Positions 1 through 7,912 of a DNA stretch of 13,947 nucleotides are shown here, in pieces (the stretch's first letter is position 1; each line of letters starts with the position of its first letter). The stretch spans positions 1-13,947 of the forward strand of contig JAPSFM010000124.1 of NCBI GenBank assembly GCA_035063885.1. Direction: 5' to 3'. A program made the position numbers and the translations under genes. The stretch comes from CAADGY01 sp900696665 (lineage in GTDB: Bacteria > Acidobacteriota > Terriglobia > Bryobacterales > Bryobacteraceae). Below the pieces are notes generated by a model, which was not told where the DNA came from, searched no databases, and saw only the letters and a list, made by a program, of their open reading frames with translations.

Positions 1-119
1 GAACACACTCGACTCCAACGCCACCCACTCCACTGCATTCACCACGCCCATATGTTCTGTTCAGCAGATTAGGGCAGCCCGCAGTTCCGATCAATGCTGT
101 ACTTGGTCTGACGCATACG
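1..119. other. Left edge, no gene recognised
   Basis: This is the stretch downstream of the dehydrogenase stop codon. I see no convincing reading frame, RNA gene or terminator in it. It may be the flank of a gene that lies outside the window. Confidence 0.4.
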
Positions 120-1163
120 CTATAACATCAGCACAGCCTTGATGACTCCATCCGCCCGGCGGGCCATCAACTCGTAGGCCGCGGGTGCGGCTTCCAGCGG
201 GAACGAGTGTGTGATCAGCGGCTTCAGCCGCAAGCTGCCGGATGCGACCAGCCCGATCACTTCTTCCCATCCGGTACGGTCGCTGAGCGCCCCGAACACG
301 CTCAGGTCCTTCAGCACGACACGATTCAAATCAAATTTCTGTAGCGGCTCGGTATAGACGCCGTAAAGCAGGACGCGCCCGCCCGGGACCACCGCCTCGA
401 AGGCGTCCCTGGTGCTGCGGGCGGTGCCTGCACAATCGACCACCACCTCGACCCCGCACCCGCCCGATTCTTCGCGGGCAATCGCGGGCACATCGGCTTC
501 TTCGATATCGACATAGCGGTCGGCCAACCCGAGCCGTTCGGCCGCGGCGAGACGGCCGCGCGACCGCCCGCAGAGGATCACCCGGGCGGCGCCCATTGCT
601 CTCACTAACTGACAGGCAACCATGCCGGCTGAACCGTGCCCGAGCACCAGCACGCGGTCTCCAGCATGGATGCCGCACTTGCGCAGGGCACCCCAGACCT
701 CCATGTCCAGGATTGCCGCTTCCTCGTACGATATGCAGGGCCCCACCGGGTATACATTCTCTTCGGGAACCACGAGGTAATCCTGGCAGCCGCCATCGGC
801 AGTCATTCCCAATTCGCAGCCGGAAGTGCAGAACTGGCGGCTCCCGCGGCGGCAAAAAGGGCACGCGCCGCAGCCCACTACCGAGTCCACAGTGACGCGG
901 TCGCCCGGCTGGACGCGTACCACGCCTTCGCCCACCAAGCAAACGTCACCCGCGATCTCGTGACCCAGGACGCGTGGGGGCCTGGCCAGCGGCACCTTTT
1001 CGTCAAGGATGTGAATGTCGGTGCCGCAGATTCCCACCGCCCGCACTTTGAGCAGGATTTGGCGTGGACCGGGCGTCGCGGGGGGCTGCTCCGGACGAAG
1101 TAGCGAGAAATGCTTCCCACCGCACCACACCAGCCTGCGATACTCCCCGTCGGCGCATATCAT
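120..1163 (-). CDS. Zinc-dependent alcohol/polyol dehydrogenase (MDR family)
   Basis: 347-residue medium-chain dehydrogenase/reductase, the usual length for the sorbitol/threonine dehydrogenase branch. Visible features: GICGTD at 44-49 with catalytic zinc ligand Cys46; GHE at 67-69 supplying His68 and Glu69; the structural zinc cysteines 98, 101, 104 and 112; and the Rossmann glycine motif GHGSAG at 175-180. Such enzymes reversibly oxidise a secondary alcohol or polyol to a ketone with NAD(P) in the cytoplasm. After the second Rossmann strand the sequence is CGRSR (198-202), without the acidic residue typical of NAD-specific members, so NADP preference is possible (inference). It is transcribed divergently from the sulfatase operon, which suggests it may handle a released sugar or sugar alcohol. 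The start is the ATG at 1161-1163; no strong Shine-Dalgarno precedes it. The exact substrate cannot be told. Confidence 0.9.
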   Translation of the reverse strand: MICADGEYRRLVWCGGKHFSLLRPEQPPATPGPRQILLKVRAVGICGTDIHILDEKVPLARPPRVLGHEIAGDVCLVGEGVVRVQPGDRVTVDSVVGCGACPFCRRGSRQFCTSGCELGMTADGGCQDYLVVPEENVYPVGPCISYEEAAILDMEVWGALRKCGIHAGDRVLVLGHGSAGMVACQLVRAMGAARVILCGRSRGRLAAAERLGLADRYVDIEEADVPAIAREESGGCGVEVVVDCAGTARSTRDAFEAVVPGGRVLLYGVYTEPLQKFDLNRVVLKDLSVFGALSDRTGWEEVIGLVASGSLRLKPLITHSFPLEAAPAAYELMARRADGVIKAVLML

Positions 1164-1283
1164 GCTCGTTCGATTCTACGCGCTGGGAAGGGGGCTGTAA
1201 AGCGAGATTTTTATTGAAATGTATGAAGTGATCATTTATTGGCTATTGATCGCCGTCGTTGTCTTAAGATTCGAGATAAACTC
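1164..1283. other. AT-rich divergent intergenic region
   Basis: This part of the intergenic region between the dehydrogenase and the sulfatase contains a distinctly AT-rich patch, about 1204-1250, unlike the GC-rich genes around it. TGATC occurs twice (about 1229 and 1247), and the heptamer ATTCGAG occurs at 1269-1275 and again at 1321-1327, flanking the sulfatase promoter. The region probably carries the minus-strand dehydrogenase promoter, but I could not pick a convincing -35/-10 pair for it. Confidence 0.4.
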
Positions 1284-1312
1284 TTGACAGCCGTGCCTGC
1301 AGGGCCTAAGAT
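1284..1312 (+). promoter_or_regulatory. Sigma70-like promoter of the sulfatase operon
   Basis: A perfect -35 hexamer TTGACA (1284-1289) is followed after exactly 17 bases by TAAGAT (1307-1312), which keeps the three most important -10 positions. Transcription would start near 1319, giving a leader of under 20 bases before the ATG at 1336. An imperfect palindrome at 1319-1332 (AGAATTCGAGTTCT, 12 of 14 positions symmetric) overlaps the expected start and could be an operator (inference). The architecture matches that of the promoter at 13604-13632. Confidence 0.6.
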
Positions 1313-1335
1313 CTACTAGAATTCGAGTTCTCTCT

Positions 1336-2850
1336 ATGTCTGCCACCCTCCGCCGCCGCGATCTCCTCCGGGCCGCTGCCGGCCTCCCGGCGGGTTTGGC
1401 CGCCGCACCTGTCTCCCGCCCCAACCTCCTGTTCGTGTTTGCCGACCAGATGCGCCAGATGTCGATGGGCTGCGCCGGTTGTGCCGAGGTGCAAACACGC
1501 CATTTCGACCGCTTTGCCGCGGAGCGCGGGGCCATGTTGACGGACGCCGTTTCGACGCTGCCGGTCTGTGCTCCCTACCGCGCGGCCATGCTCACCGGGC
1601 GGTATCCGCTCAGCAACACCGTAATCGTGAATAATGCGCGGCTGCCAGACGAGATGCCATCGCTCGGCAAGGTGCTGCGCGAGAACGGCTACCGGACCGG
1701 CTATATTGGCAAGTGGCATCTGAGCGGCGAGCCGGCCAACCGCGGCTTTGTTCCACCGGGCCCCATGCGGCATGGCTTCGACTACTGGGCCGCCCACAAT
1801 TGCAGCCACGCCTACAGGCGGGCGGTCTACTACCGCGACGACCCCAACCCTGTTCCCGTGGAGGGCTGGGAGCCCGACGTGCAGACCGGACTGGCCATCG
1901 ACTTCATACGCAGCGCACCGCGCAACCAGCCGTTCGCAATGGTGATGTCCTGGGGCCCGCCGCACACGCCTTTCGAAGCCCCCGAGGAATTCCTGGCCCG
2001 CTACCGCAAGCCGCTAAAGCTACGTCCGAACGTCGGCATCACGTCCGACTCGCTGCTGCGCATCGACGACAGCCGGTTCCGCAAGCGCGCCGCCAATCCG
2101 CAGGAAGTGCTGGAAGAGATCACGCTGCGCTACTACGCGGCCATCTCTAACCTGGACCATAACTTTGGCCGCCTGCTCGGGTGCCTCGACGAGTTGGGCA
2201 TTGCCGAGGATACGGTCGTCGTCTTCACCTCCGATCACGGAGACATGCTGGGATCGCACGGCCAGTTCCACAAGGGACAGCCCTGGGAGGAGTCGGTGCG
2301 GGTACCGTTTCTGATTGCCTACCCACGCGAGATCCGCGGGGGTACCCGCTCGGATGTATTACTCGGCACCCCGGACATCCTGCCCACGCTGCTCGGGCTC
2401 ATGGGAATACGGAAACCGGGCGGGATACAGGGTGAGGACCTGTCGCCGGTCTTGCGCGGGCGCTCCATGCGTGGCCCGCGCTCGGCGCTGCTGACCATTC
2501 CTTGCGCACTCACTACCTGGGGCGGCAGATGGAACCGGCTGGCGGACGGCGGCTACGGTTTCCCACCCGGATTCATGCGGCCCTACCGCGCCGTCCGTAC
2601 CCGCACCCATACCTACGCGCGGGATCGCAAAGGCTCCTGGATGCTCTACGACAACGTGAAAGATCCGTACCAACGGAACAACTTGATCGAGACCCGCGGC
2701 CCGGGTGCCATTCCTTCCGAGTGCCAGAAGGAACTGGCGGACTGGCTGGACCGGACCAGGGATTCCTTCGGCTCTGACGAGGATTACCAGCGGTGGATCG
2801 ACCTCCGCACCGGGATCGTTCGGGAACCCCAACGCCTGGTACGCGGATAG
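1336..2850 (+). CDS. Tat-exported type I sulfatase
   Basis: 504-residue formylglycine-dependent arylsulfatase-type hydrolase that removes sulfate esters. The N-terminus is a twin-arginine signal (RRRDLLRAAAG, residues 6-16, then an Ala/Gly-rich stretch to about 25), so it acts in the periplasm or outside the cell. The sulfatase signature is CAPYRAAMLTGR at 78-89: Cys78 would be converted to formylglycine, and the CxPxR core is intact although the usual Ser is Tyr. Other active-site elements: metal-binding Asp37 in FADQ, GKWH at 125-128, SWGPPH ending in His210, TSDHGD at 298-303 (Asp300, His301) and Lys313. Length is normal for the family. It is the first gene of an operon with the GH39-like enzyme, only 14 bases away. 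The predicted leader is very short and no clear Shine-Dalgarno is present. The sulfated substrate is unknown, probably a polysaccharide fragment given the neighbours. Confidence 0.93.
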   Translation: MSATLRRRDLLRAAAGLPAGLAAAPVSRPNLLFVFADQMRQMSMGCAGCAEVQTRHFDRFAAERGAMLTDAVSTLPVCAPYRAAMLTGRYPLSNTVIVNNARLPDEMPSLGKVLRENGYRTGYIGKWHLSGEPANRGFVPPGPMRHGFDYWAAHNCSHAYRRAVYYRDDPNPVPVEGWEPDVQTGLAIDFIRSAPRNQPFAMVMSWGPPHTPFEAPEEFLARYRKPLKLRPNVGITSDSLLRIDDSRFRKRAANPQEVLEEITLRYYAAISNLDHNFGRLLGCLDELGIAEDTVVVFTSDHGDMLGSHGQFHKGQPWEESVRVPFLIAYPREIRGGTRSDVLLGTPDILPTLLGLMGIRKPGGIQGEDLSPVLRGRSMRGPRSALLTIPCALTTWGGRWNRLADGGYGFPPGFMRPYRAVRTRTHTYARDRKGSWMLYDNVKDPYQRNNLIETRGPGAIPSECQKELADWLDRTRDSFGSDEDYQRWIDLRTGIVREPQRLVRG

Positions 2851-2852
2851 AT

Positions 2853-2857
2853 AAGGA
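2853..2857 (+). promoter_or_regulatory. Ribosome binding site deciding the GH39 start
   Basis: AAGGA lies seven bases before the ATG at 2865. It supports that ATG, which opens a clean signal peptide, over the in-frame ATG at 2793 inside the sulfatase gene. Confidence 0.75.
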
Positions 2858-2864
2858 ACTCCAC

Positions 2865-4262
2865 ATGAAGACATTCGGTTTAGCGTGCTTCGCCCTGCTG
2901 GCCACGACTGCGATGCCGGCCCAGCAGGAGACCGCCCGGCTGCGCGTTGACCTCGTCTCAGCGCAGGGCCCCATGGAAATTGAGCGCTACGGACTGGGTA
3001 TCGGCGGCTTCTCGCCGGCGCTGGCCTGGGACGACCGCGTACACGAAATCCGCGCCCTGCGGCCGAAACTGATGCGCGTATTTCTCCAGGAGTACTACCG
3101 GCTGATGCCGGCGCCCGGAAAATACGATTTTACGCTTCTGGACCGCCAATTCGACCACATCCACAGTACCGGCGCTGAGCCGTTTCCGTGCATCACCTTC
3201 AAGCCCGCGGCGCTATTCCCGCGCATCGACAACGACTTGGTGGAGCCCACAAGCTGGGCCGGGTGGGAGGAACTTGTCTTTCGCGTGGTGCGCCGGTACA
3301 AGGAGCGCGGGCCGCGCATCCGCTACTGGGAGATCACCAACGAAGGCGACATCCGCAGCGGCGGTGGGACACCCTATCACTTCACGCCGGAAAGCTACGT
3401 GCGGTTCTACAAGCACACGGCCGACGCCATCCTGCGCGCCGATCCGCGGGCGCGCGTGGGCGGCCCGGCGCTCACGCAGGGCGGCGTCCGCCCGCCTCAC
3501 GCCATGCTTAGCGCCCTGCTGGACTTCTGCCAGAAGACCGGCACACCGCTGCACTTCGTCTCCTGGCACGGATACAACAATGATCCGCGCTTTTTTGGCG
3601 ACAGCACCAAGCTGGTGAAAAAACTGCTTGCCAACTATCCGTCTCTCAAGCCGGAAACCATGATCACGGAGTGGAATCTCTCGCTGGCCGCGCCTCCGGC
3701 GGATCGTCGTTTCCAGCCGGCCTTCATCGCTGAAGCCATCTACCTGATGAAAGAAGCGGGGTTGGACTACTCAATGTACTACCACATCCGAGACCAGTAC
3801 TTTGAACCCCAGTTGTTCGCCCCGTTCTATCCCAAGGAGGACGTCGTCCAGCAAGAGTTCTTCTGGAACTACCGCCCGCAGCAACTCGGGCTGTTCGACG
3901 TTCACAACGTGGTGCGGCCGGCTTATTTCCTCTTCAAGCTGCTGGTACGGCTGACCGGCGAGCGGCTGGCCGTCGATTCCACCCACCCGTCGGTGCATGC
4001 GCTGGCTTCGCGTGATGCCCGCCTTAAGAGTTACAACCTGCTGTTCTGGAACTTCTCGGCGTCGCCCGTACGGGTTACCGTCGAACTGGCGGGTGCAGCC
4101 AAAGACCTTTCGGTGATGCGGCAGAAGCTGGATGCCACCGGTCCGAGCGACGATGATGTGCATCGCCTGGCCCTGGTCGATACCATCAAGCTTCCGGCCA
4201 GTCGGGCCAGTGCTACTGTGGAATTGGAGCCGTACGGGGTGCTTTACTGGCTGGTGCGGTAG
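2865..4262 (+). CDS. Secreted GH39-like glycosidase
   Basis: 465 residues beginning with a signal peptide (MKTFGLACFALLATTAMPA, cleavage near 19-20), so periplasmic or secreted. The body reads as a clan GH-A TIM barrel of the GH39 type (beta-xylosidase/alpha-L-iduronidase group). YWEITNE at 154-160 supplies the likely acid/base Glu160 after Asn159, TEWN at 268-271 supplies the likely nucleophile Glu269, and SWHGY at 233-237 fits a barrel strand. The C-terminal 90 residues look like a small beta domain. The start follows an AAGGA ribosome binding site. It sits 14 bases behind the sulfatase and is presumably co-transcribed, consistent with stepwise desulfation and cleavage of a sulfated glycan (inference). 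Its 3' end overlaps the convergent large gene by 50 bases. GH39 is my best family assignment; a related GH-A family is possible. Confidence 0.82.
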   Translation: MKTFGLACFALLATTAMPAQQETARLRVDLVSAQGPMEIERYGLGIGGFSPALAWDDRVHEIRALRPKLMRVFLQEYYRLMPAPGKYDFTLLDRQFDHIHSTGAEPFPCITFKPAALFPRIDNDLVEPTSWAGWEELVFRVVRRYKERGPRIRYWEITNEGDIRSGGGTPYHFTPESYVRFYKHTADAILRADPRARVGGPALTQGGVRPPHAMLSALLDFCQKTGTPLHFVSWHGYNNDPRFFGDSTKLVKKLLANYPSLKPETMITEWNLSLAAPPADRRFQPAFIAEAIYLMKEAGLDYSMYYHIRDQYFEPQLFAPFYPKEDVVQQEFFWNYRPQQLGLFDVHNVVRPAYFLFKLLVRLTGERLAVDSTHPSVHALASRDARLKSYNLLFWNFSASPVRVTVELAGAAKDLSVMRQKLDATGPSDDDVHRLALVDTIKLPASRASATVELEPYGVLYWLVR

Positions 4263-7200
4263 GAGTGGCCGCCGGCCACACGAGCCGGCGGTATCCCCGC
4301 TTGCCCGACGCTTCCAAGACCGCGCGGTAGTTCGGGATGTTGCCCAGGAACCATTCCTTCGAGCGCAGCGCTTCGCGCTCCGCCACCGCGGCAACCTGGT
4401 CGGCCGGCAGATCTATTGTGTAGTGCATCTCGTCGGCAATGTCCACCATGAGCCCGTGGTAATCCCGGATACTCCAGTGCTCCCAGGGGATGCGGGGCAG
4501 GATCCGGGTCCAGTAGTAGCGGCTTTCCTCGCGGGCGTAATCGCGATAGAAACGCAGGATCTCCGGAACCGGCGTGAGAATGAAAGAAGCCGCGGGGATG
4601 AGGCTGCGCGACTGGATGTTGTTCAGGCTGTAGCCGCGAAACTCCACCGGTTCGGTGTGGCGCCAGGCGGCAGTCTCCTCGGCTTCCATCACAGCATCCG
4701 CCCAGGGGGCGCTGGCAAGCCAGGGCACTTCGAGGCGTGCCCACCGATTGCCCACGAACTGCGCATAGAGCGATACACCCTGCCGGGCGAGCAGATAGGC
4801 CGCATAGTCACGCTCGGCAGACTGGTTCATCCGGGCCGCCATGCGCAGGTATGCCGCCATGCCTGCCAGCCCGTGCGCCACCTCCTGGATCCCGTTGCCC
4901 AGCCGCACTCCGTTCAGAATGTCCCATGGCGTGAAGAACGCCCAATCGGCTGTGTTCGGCAGGATGTTAAAAAGGGAGCGGATATCGTTCCAGTATTTCT
5001 CCACCAGCGACCAATCGCCCGTCGTGTACGCGTACAGCCAGAGCGCGTAGAGGTGCGTTCCTGACCACGCCATGTTGTCGATGCCCAGGCGGGACAACGC
5101 CAGGTGGTAGACCGGCACCGGGAGCGTTGTGAAGCGGTTCACCATGGCTACGTAGTTTCCGGGCTTCATGAGAAAAGTGTCGATCTCCTCGCGCACGGCT
5201 TGCCGGGCACGCTCGGCCAGGGGCGGGTCAAGGTAAGGCATGGCTAGCGTCAGCTCAATCATGAACGGCGTTTCGGTGCCAGGCTGCGCCACCGAGCGGC
5301 TTCCCTCGCTGAGCAGTTCCGCGGCCCAGGGGTGGCGGTCGAGATGGAACTGGTCGAGGACACGTTCGGTTTCAGCATTCAGCGCGGCCCGGAAGCGCCG
5401 CGCCAGCGCGGTCGCTCCGGGTTCCGCCGCACGCGCTTCATTGCCCAGCCGGATTATGTCGTCGATGGCAAAGCGCAGCGACCGGCCGCGTGCGAACACC
5501 AGTGGACCGGCCAGAGGCGTGAGCTTGCTCTCCTCCACCGGCTGCCCAAAAACCACCGGAAATCCGTAGCGGGCCGCGAGTGCCAGCACGGGTGGCGCGG
5601 GTGCGATTTCGAACGGCAGTGTGCCCCAGGCATCGGCAGTGCCCAAGTACTCGAACTGCTCTTCGACCACTACCCGGTGGAGTTCGCCCATCACCCGGTA
5701 GCGCTCTCTCACGCCCGTCGGGTACGCCAGCAGCGCGCGAGCCCAGAAGCGCACGTCGCGCAGCACGCCACCTGGCAGCCCATCGCGCCAGGAGGCCGTT
5801 TCCGCCAACCGCAGCATGCGCTGCCCGTACAGCGGCATGACCCAGAGCCGCCCCGCGGGCACTCCGTAATCCAGCAGCAACCCGGCGCTGGAGATCTCCA
5901 GAGCGGCGGCTTTCTTTTCCGTAACCACCAACCAGGCGCTATCAAACTCGTCGAAGCCGGCGGCACCTTCGAAACAGAACAGCAGCCAGTTCTCCGCGCG
6001 GTCACGAAGATCGATGCGCTGGCCGTCACCGAGTTCCAGGCTACGTGCGCCGTTGCTGGCAGCAAATACAACCCGCGACGGGTGTCCCAGGCCGAACAGG
6101 CTCATACCCGAGAAGAGGGCGGCACGCAAATGGTCCGACTCCACCAGCACCGCCGGGCTGAGGTTGTTCTCCTGGAAACGCAGCCGAACACCCTTGTCGC
6201 CGATATCATAATCGAGCGTATACCGAACTCCGGTCCAGGAAGCCGACTCTACCGCCACCGCGCGCGGCAGCACACCGTGCTCCGGGCCTAGGAACCCGAA
6301 AGGCCATTGCCCGTCCTGTCCCTCCATTTGCCGGTAGCTGGTAATGCCGGTCATGTAATCTGCGGCCGATAGCAGGCGCCGGGGAGGGTCTTTATAGTTG
6401 TGCAAGAACAGCAGCGGACCCGGAAGCCACGAGGCAACTAGGCTGGAATGGGCCAAGTTGCCGTTGGCGTTGCCCTCCTCCAGATCGTAGTCGAGGACGT
6501 ACCGCTCGCCCTCCTTGCGGAAGCGGTTGCCGCCATAATGGCCGATGGATTCGCGCTCCAGTGAGCGAGCCGGCTCAGGCAACGAGAGGCCCCGCAGTGT
6601 GCAATCGACTGGGTATGCGGCGGCCGAGCGAGACGCAGCGATCTCAAAGGGCACGTCGAGGGCAGCCAGTTCGGTCTTTCCCGCGCGGCAGGCAATCCGC
6701 ACCGAATACTTGCCGGCCGTAGTGACGTTCAGTTCGGCTGGCCGGAAACGTTGCGTGCGGCCTTCGCGGCGGTCCGGTTCGAAGCGGCCGGAAGCAAGCG
6801 CGCGACCGCGCGCATCGCGCAGTTCATAACTCAGCTCGACACGCCCAGGATCGTCCAGCAACGGTGTGGCCAGCGGCAGTAGCTTGACCGGTTCGCCCTC
6901 CAGGTAGTGGTTGAGGTGCTCGTGCACACTCAGGTAATGCAGCGGCGCATCCGGCCCGAGCACTTTCCACTCGGTCTCCAGCAGTACCCCCGGAACGGTT
7001 CCCCGCGCTAGCCGAAAGATGCGGTAGGGGCCTTTGTAGAGCCCACCGAAGTCGCCGGTATGGCAGCGGACCGCAAGCGTATTGGCTGCTCCATAACGGA
7101 GCAGTTCCGCTGGCACGTAATGGACGGCGCGCAGCACGGCGCTGGTACCAAACGGATTGCCCGACGGCCGGGTGCCAAATTGACCCACCTGCGTCCCGTT

Positions 7201-7911
7201 GACATATACCTGACCGTAGACGCTTACTGTGCCCAGGTCCAGCGCGACCGGGCTGCCCTTCCATGCCGCAGGAGGCACGAATCGGACGCGGTACCAGCCG
7301 ACGGGTCGCGCCGGATCCTGGTCGAGCCAGGAGCGCCCTATGCGGATCGGTTTCCAGCGGGAATCGTCGTGATCGGTGGCGGCCCAGGCAGCGTCGTCCC
7401 CTCCCCGAAAGCGCCACGCCAGCGGCTCGAGGTCCACGGCCGCAGCGCGTGACAGGTCGATTCGCTCGAGCGAAAGGAAACGCGGAACTGCACTGTCGGC
7501 CGTGCGGACCTCGCGCACCAGCACTTCCACGTCGCAGACCCGCATCTCCGCATGGCTGGTCACCCTGACGGCCTCAAGCGGACCCGACAGCCGGAAATGC
7601 AATGAGCCGGGCAGCCGCCAGCCTTCGCTCGCCCGGAGTTCCCGCCAGCCGCCAGCCCGCCGGACTTCCACCCGAAAGGCTTCCCAGGGCACCTTGGCCG
7701 GACCCGCCATCACAGGATAGATGGAGAGTGTCTCGGCGTGGACCTCCGACCGGAACTCCCACATGTGCCAGGACGGCCGCGCGGCGGCCGGCGATGCCGT
7801 CCGGCGCGCCCGCACGGACACATCGACCAAGCCGGGCGGAAGGGTTACGTCGATGCTGGCCGCCCGTGAGGCTGCGGTGATAAGCAAAACTACGCTAAAC
7901 CAACGAGGCAT
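4213..7911 (-). CDS. Large exported protein with GH2-like sugar-binding domain, function unknown
   Basis: 1232 residues from the ATG at 7911. I chose that start because it opens a compact signal peptide (MPRWFSVVLLITAASRAAS). An in-frame ATG at 7926 is an alternative, and the frame stays open to 8058 without a better start. Neither start has a strong ribosome binding site. Residues about 165-300 resemble the GH2 N-terminal jelly roll (WYRVRF, then LGTVSVYGQVYVNG, then a loop with GPYR), a fold used for sugar binding. Residues about 310-830 look beta-rich, with several sandwich-like segments. Residues about 835-1200 are helix-rich with many Trp, Tyr, Asp and Glu (for example FFTPWDILNG near 992-1001 and NGIQEVAHG near 1006-1014), like an alpha/alpha-toroid glycosidase or lyase. 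I do not recognise a named family or assign catalytic residues. It lies directly downstream of a receptor remnant and opposite a glycosidase, so a periplasmic carbohydrate-active role is likely (inference). Confidence 0.8.
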   Translation of the reverse strand: MPRWFSVVLLITAASRAASIDVTLPPGLVDVSVRARRTASPAAARPSWHMWEFRSEVHAETLSIYPVMAGPAKVPWEAFRVEVRRAGGWRELRASEGWRLPGSLHFRLSGPLEAVRVTSHAEMRVCDVEVLVREVRTADSAVPRFLSLERIDLSRAAAVDLEPLAWRFRGGDDAAWAATDHDDSRWKPIRIGRSWLDQDPARPVGWYRVRFVPPAAWKGSPVALDLGTVSVYGQVYVNGTQVGQFGTRPSGNPFGTSAVLRAVHYVPAELLRYGAANTLAVRCHTGDFGGLYKGPYRIFRLARGTVPGVLLETEWKVLGPDAPLHYLSVHEHLNHYLEGEPVKLLPLATPLLDDPGRVELSYELRDARGRALASGRFEPDRREGRTQRFRPAELNVTTAGKYSVRIACRAGKTELAALDVPFEIAASRSAAAYPVDCTLRGLSLPEPARSLERESIGHYGGNRFRKEGERYVLDYDLEEGNANGNLAHSSLVASWLPGPLLFLHNYKDPPRRLLSAADYMTGITSYRQMEGQDGQWPFGFLGPEHGVLPRAVAVESASWTGVRYTLDYDIGDKGVRLRFQENNLSPAVLVESDHLRAALFSGMSLFGLGHPSRVVFAASNGARSLELGDGQRIDLRDRAENWLLFCFEGAAGFDEFDSAWLVVTEKKAAALEISSAGLLLDYGVPAGRLWVMPLYGQRMLRLAETASWRDGLPGGVLRDVRFWARALLAYPTGVRERYRVMGELHRVVVEEQFEYLGTADAWGTLPFEIAPAPPVLALAARYGFPVVFGQPVEESKLTPLAGPLVFARGRSLRFAIDDIIRLGNEARAAEPGATALARRFRAALNAETERVLDQFHLDRHPWAAELLSEGSRSVAQPGTETPFMIELTLAMPYLDPPLAERARQAVREEIDTFLMKPGNYVAMVNRFTTLPVPVYHLALSRLGIDNMAWSGTHLYALWLYAYTTGDWSLVEKYWNDIRSLFNILPNTADWAFFTPWDILNGVRLGNGIQEVAHGLAGMAAYLRMAARMNQSAERDYAAYLLARQGVSLYAQFVGNRWARLEVPWLASAPWADAVMEAEETAAWRHTEPVEFRGYSLNNIQSRSLIPAASFILTPVPEILRFYRDYAREESRYYWTRILPRIPWEHWSIRDYHGLMVDIADEMHYTIDLPADQVAAVAEREALRSKEWFLGNIPNYRAVLEASGKRGYRRLVWPAATPTAPASKAPRTAPIPQ

Positions 7912-7912
7912 C

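Noticed and set aside
2793..2864. 24-residue N-terminal extension of the GH39-like frame
   Set aside because: It lies inside the sulfatase gene, has no ribosome binding site, and would bury the signal peptide; the ATG at 2865 has AAGGA in the right place.
1120..4300. Shared RRLVW peptide and about 25 similar bases at the dehydrogenase start (near 1125-1150) and the large protein's end (near 4276-4300)
   Set aside because: Short, with several mismatches, and at opposite ends of unrelated proteins; best explained by chance.
4132..6291. Long plus-strand open frames (4132-5064, 5332-6291) opposite the large gene
   Set aside because: They are antisense shadows of a GC-rich gene with biased codon use; translations are Arg/Pro/His-rich with no domain, and the opposite strand carries the convincing protein.
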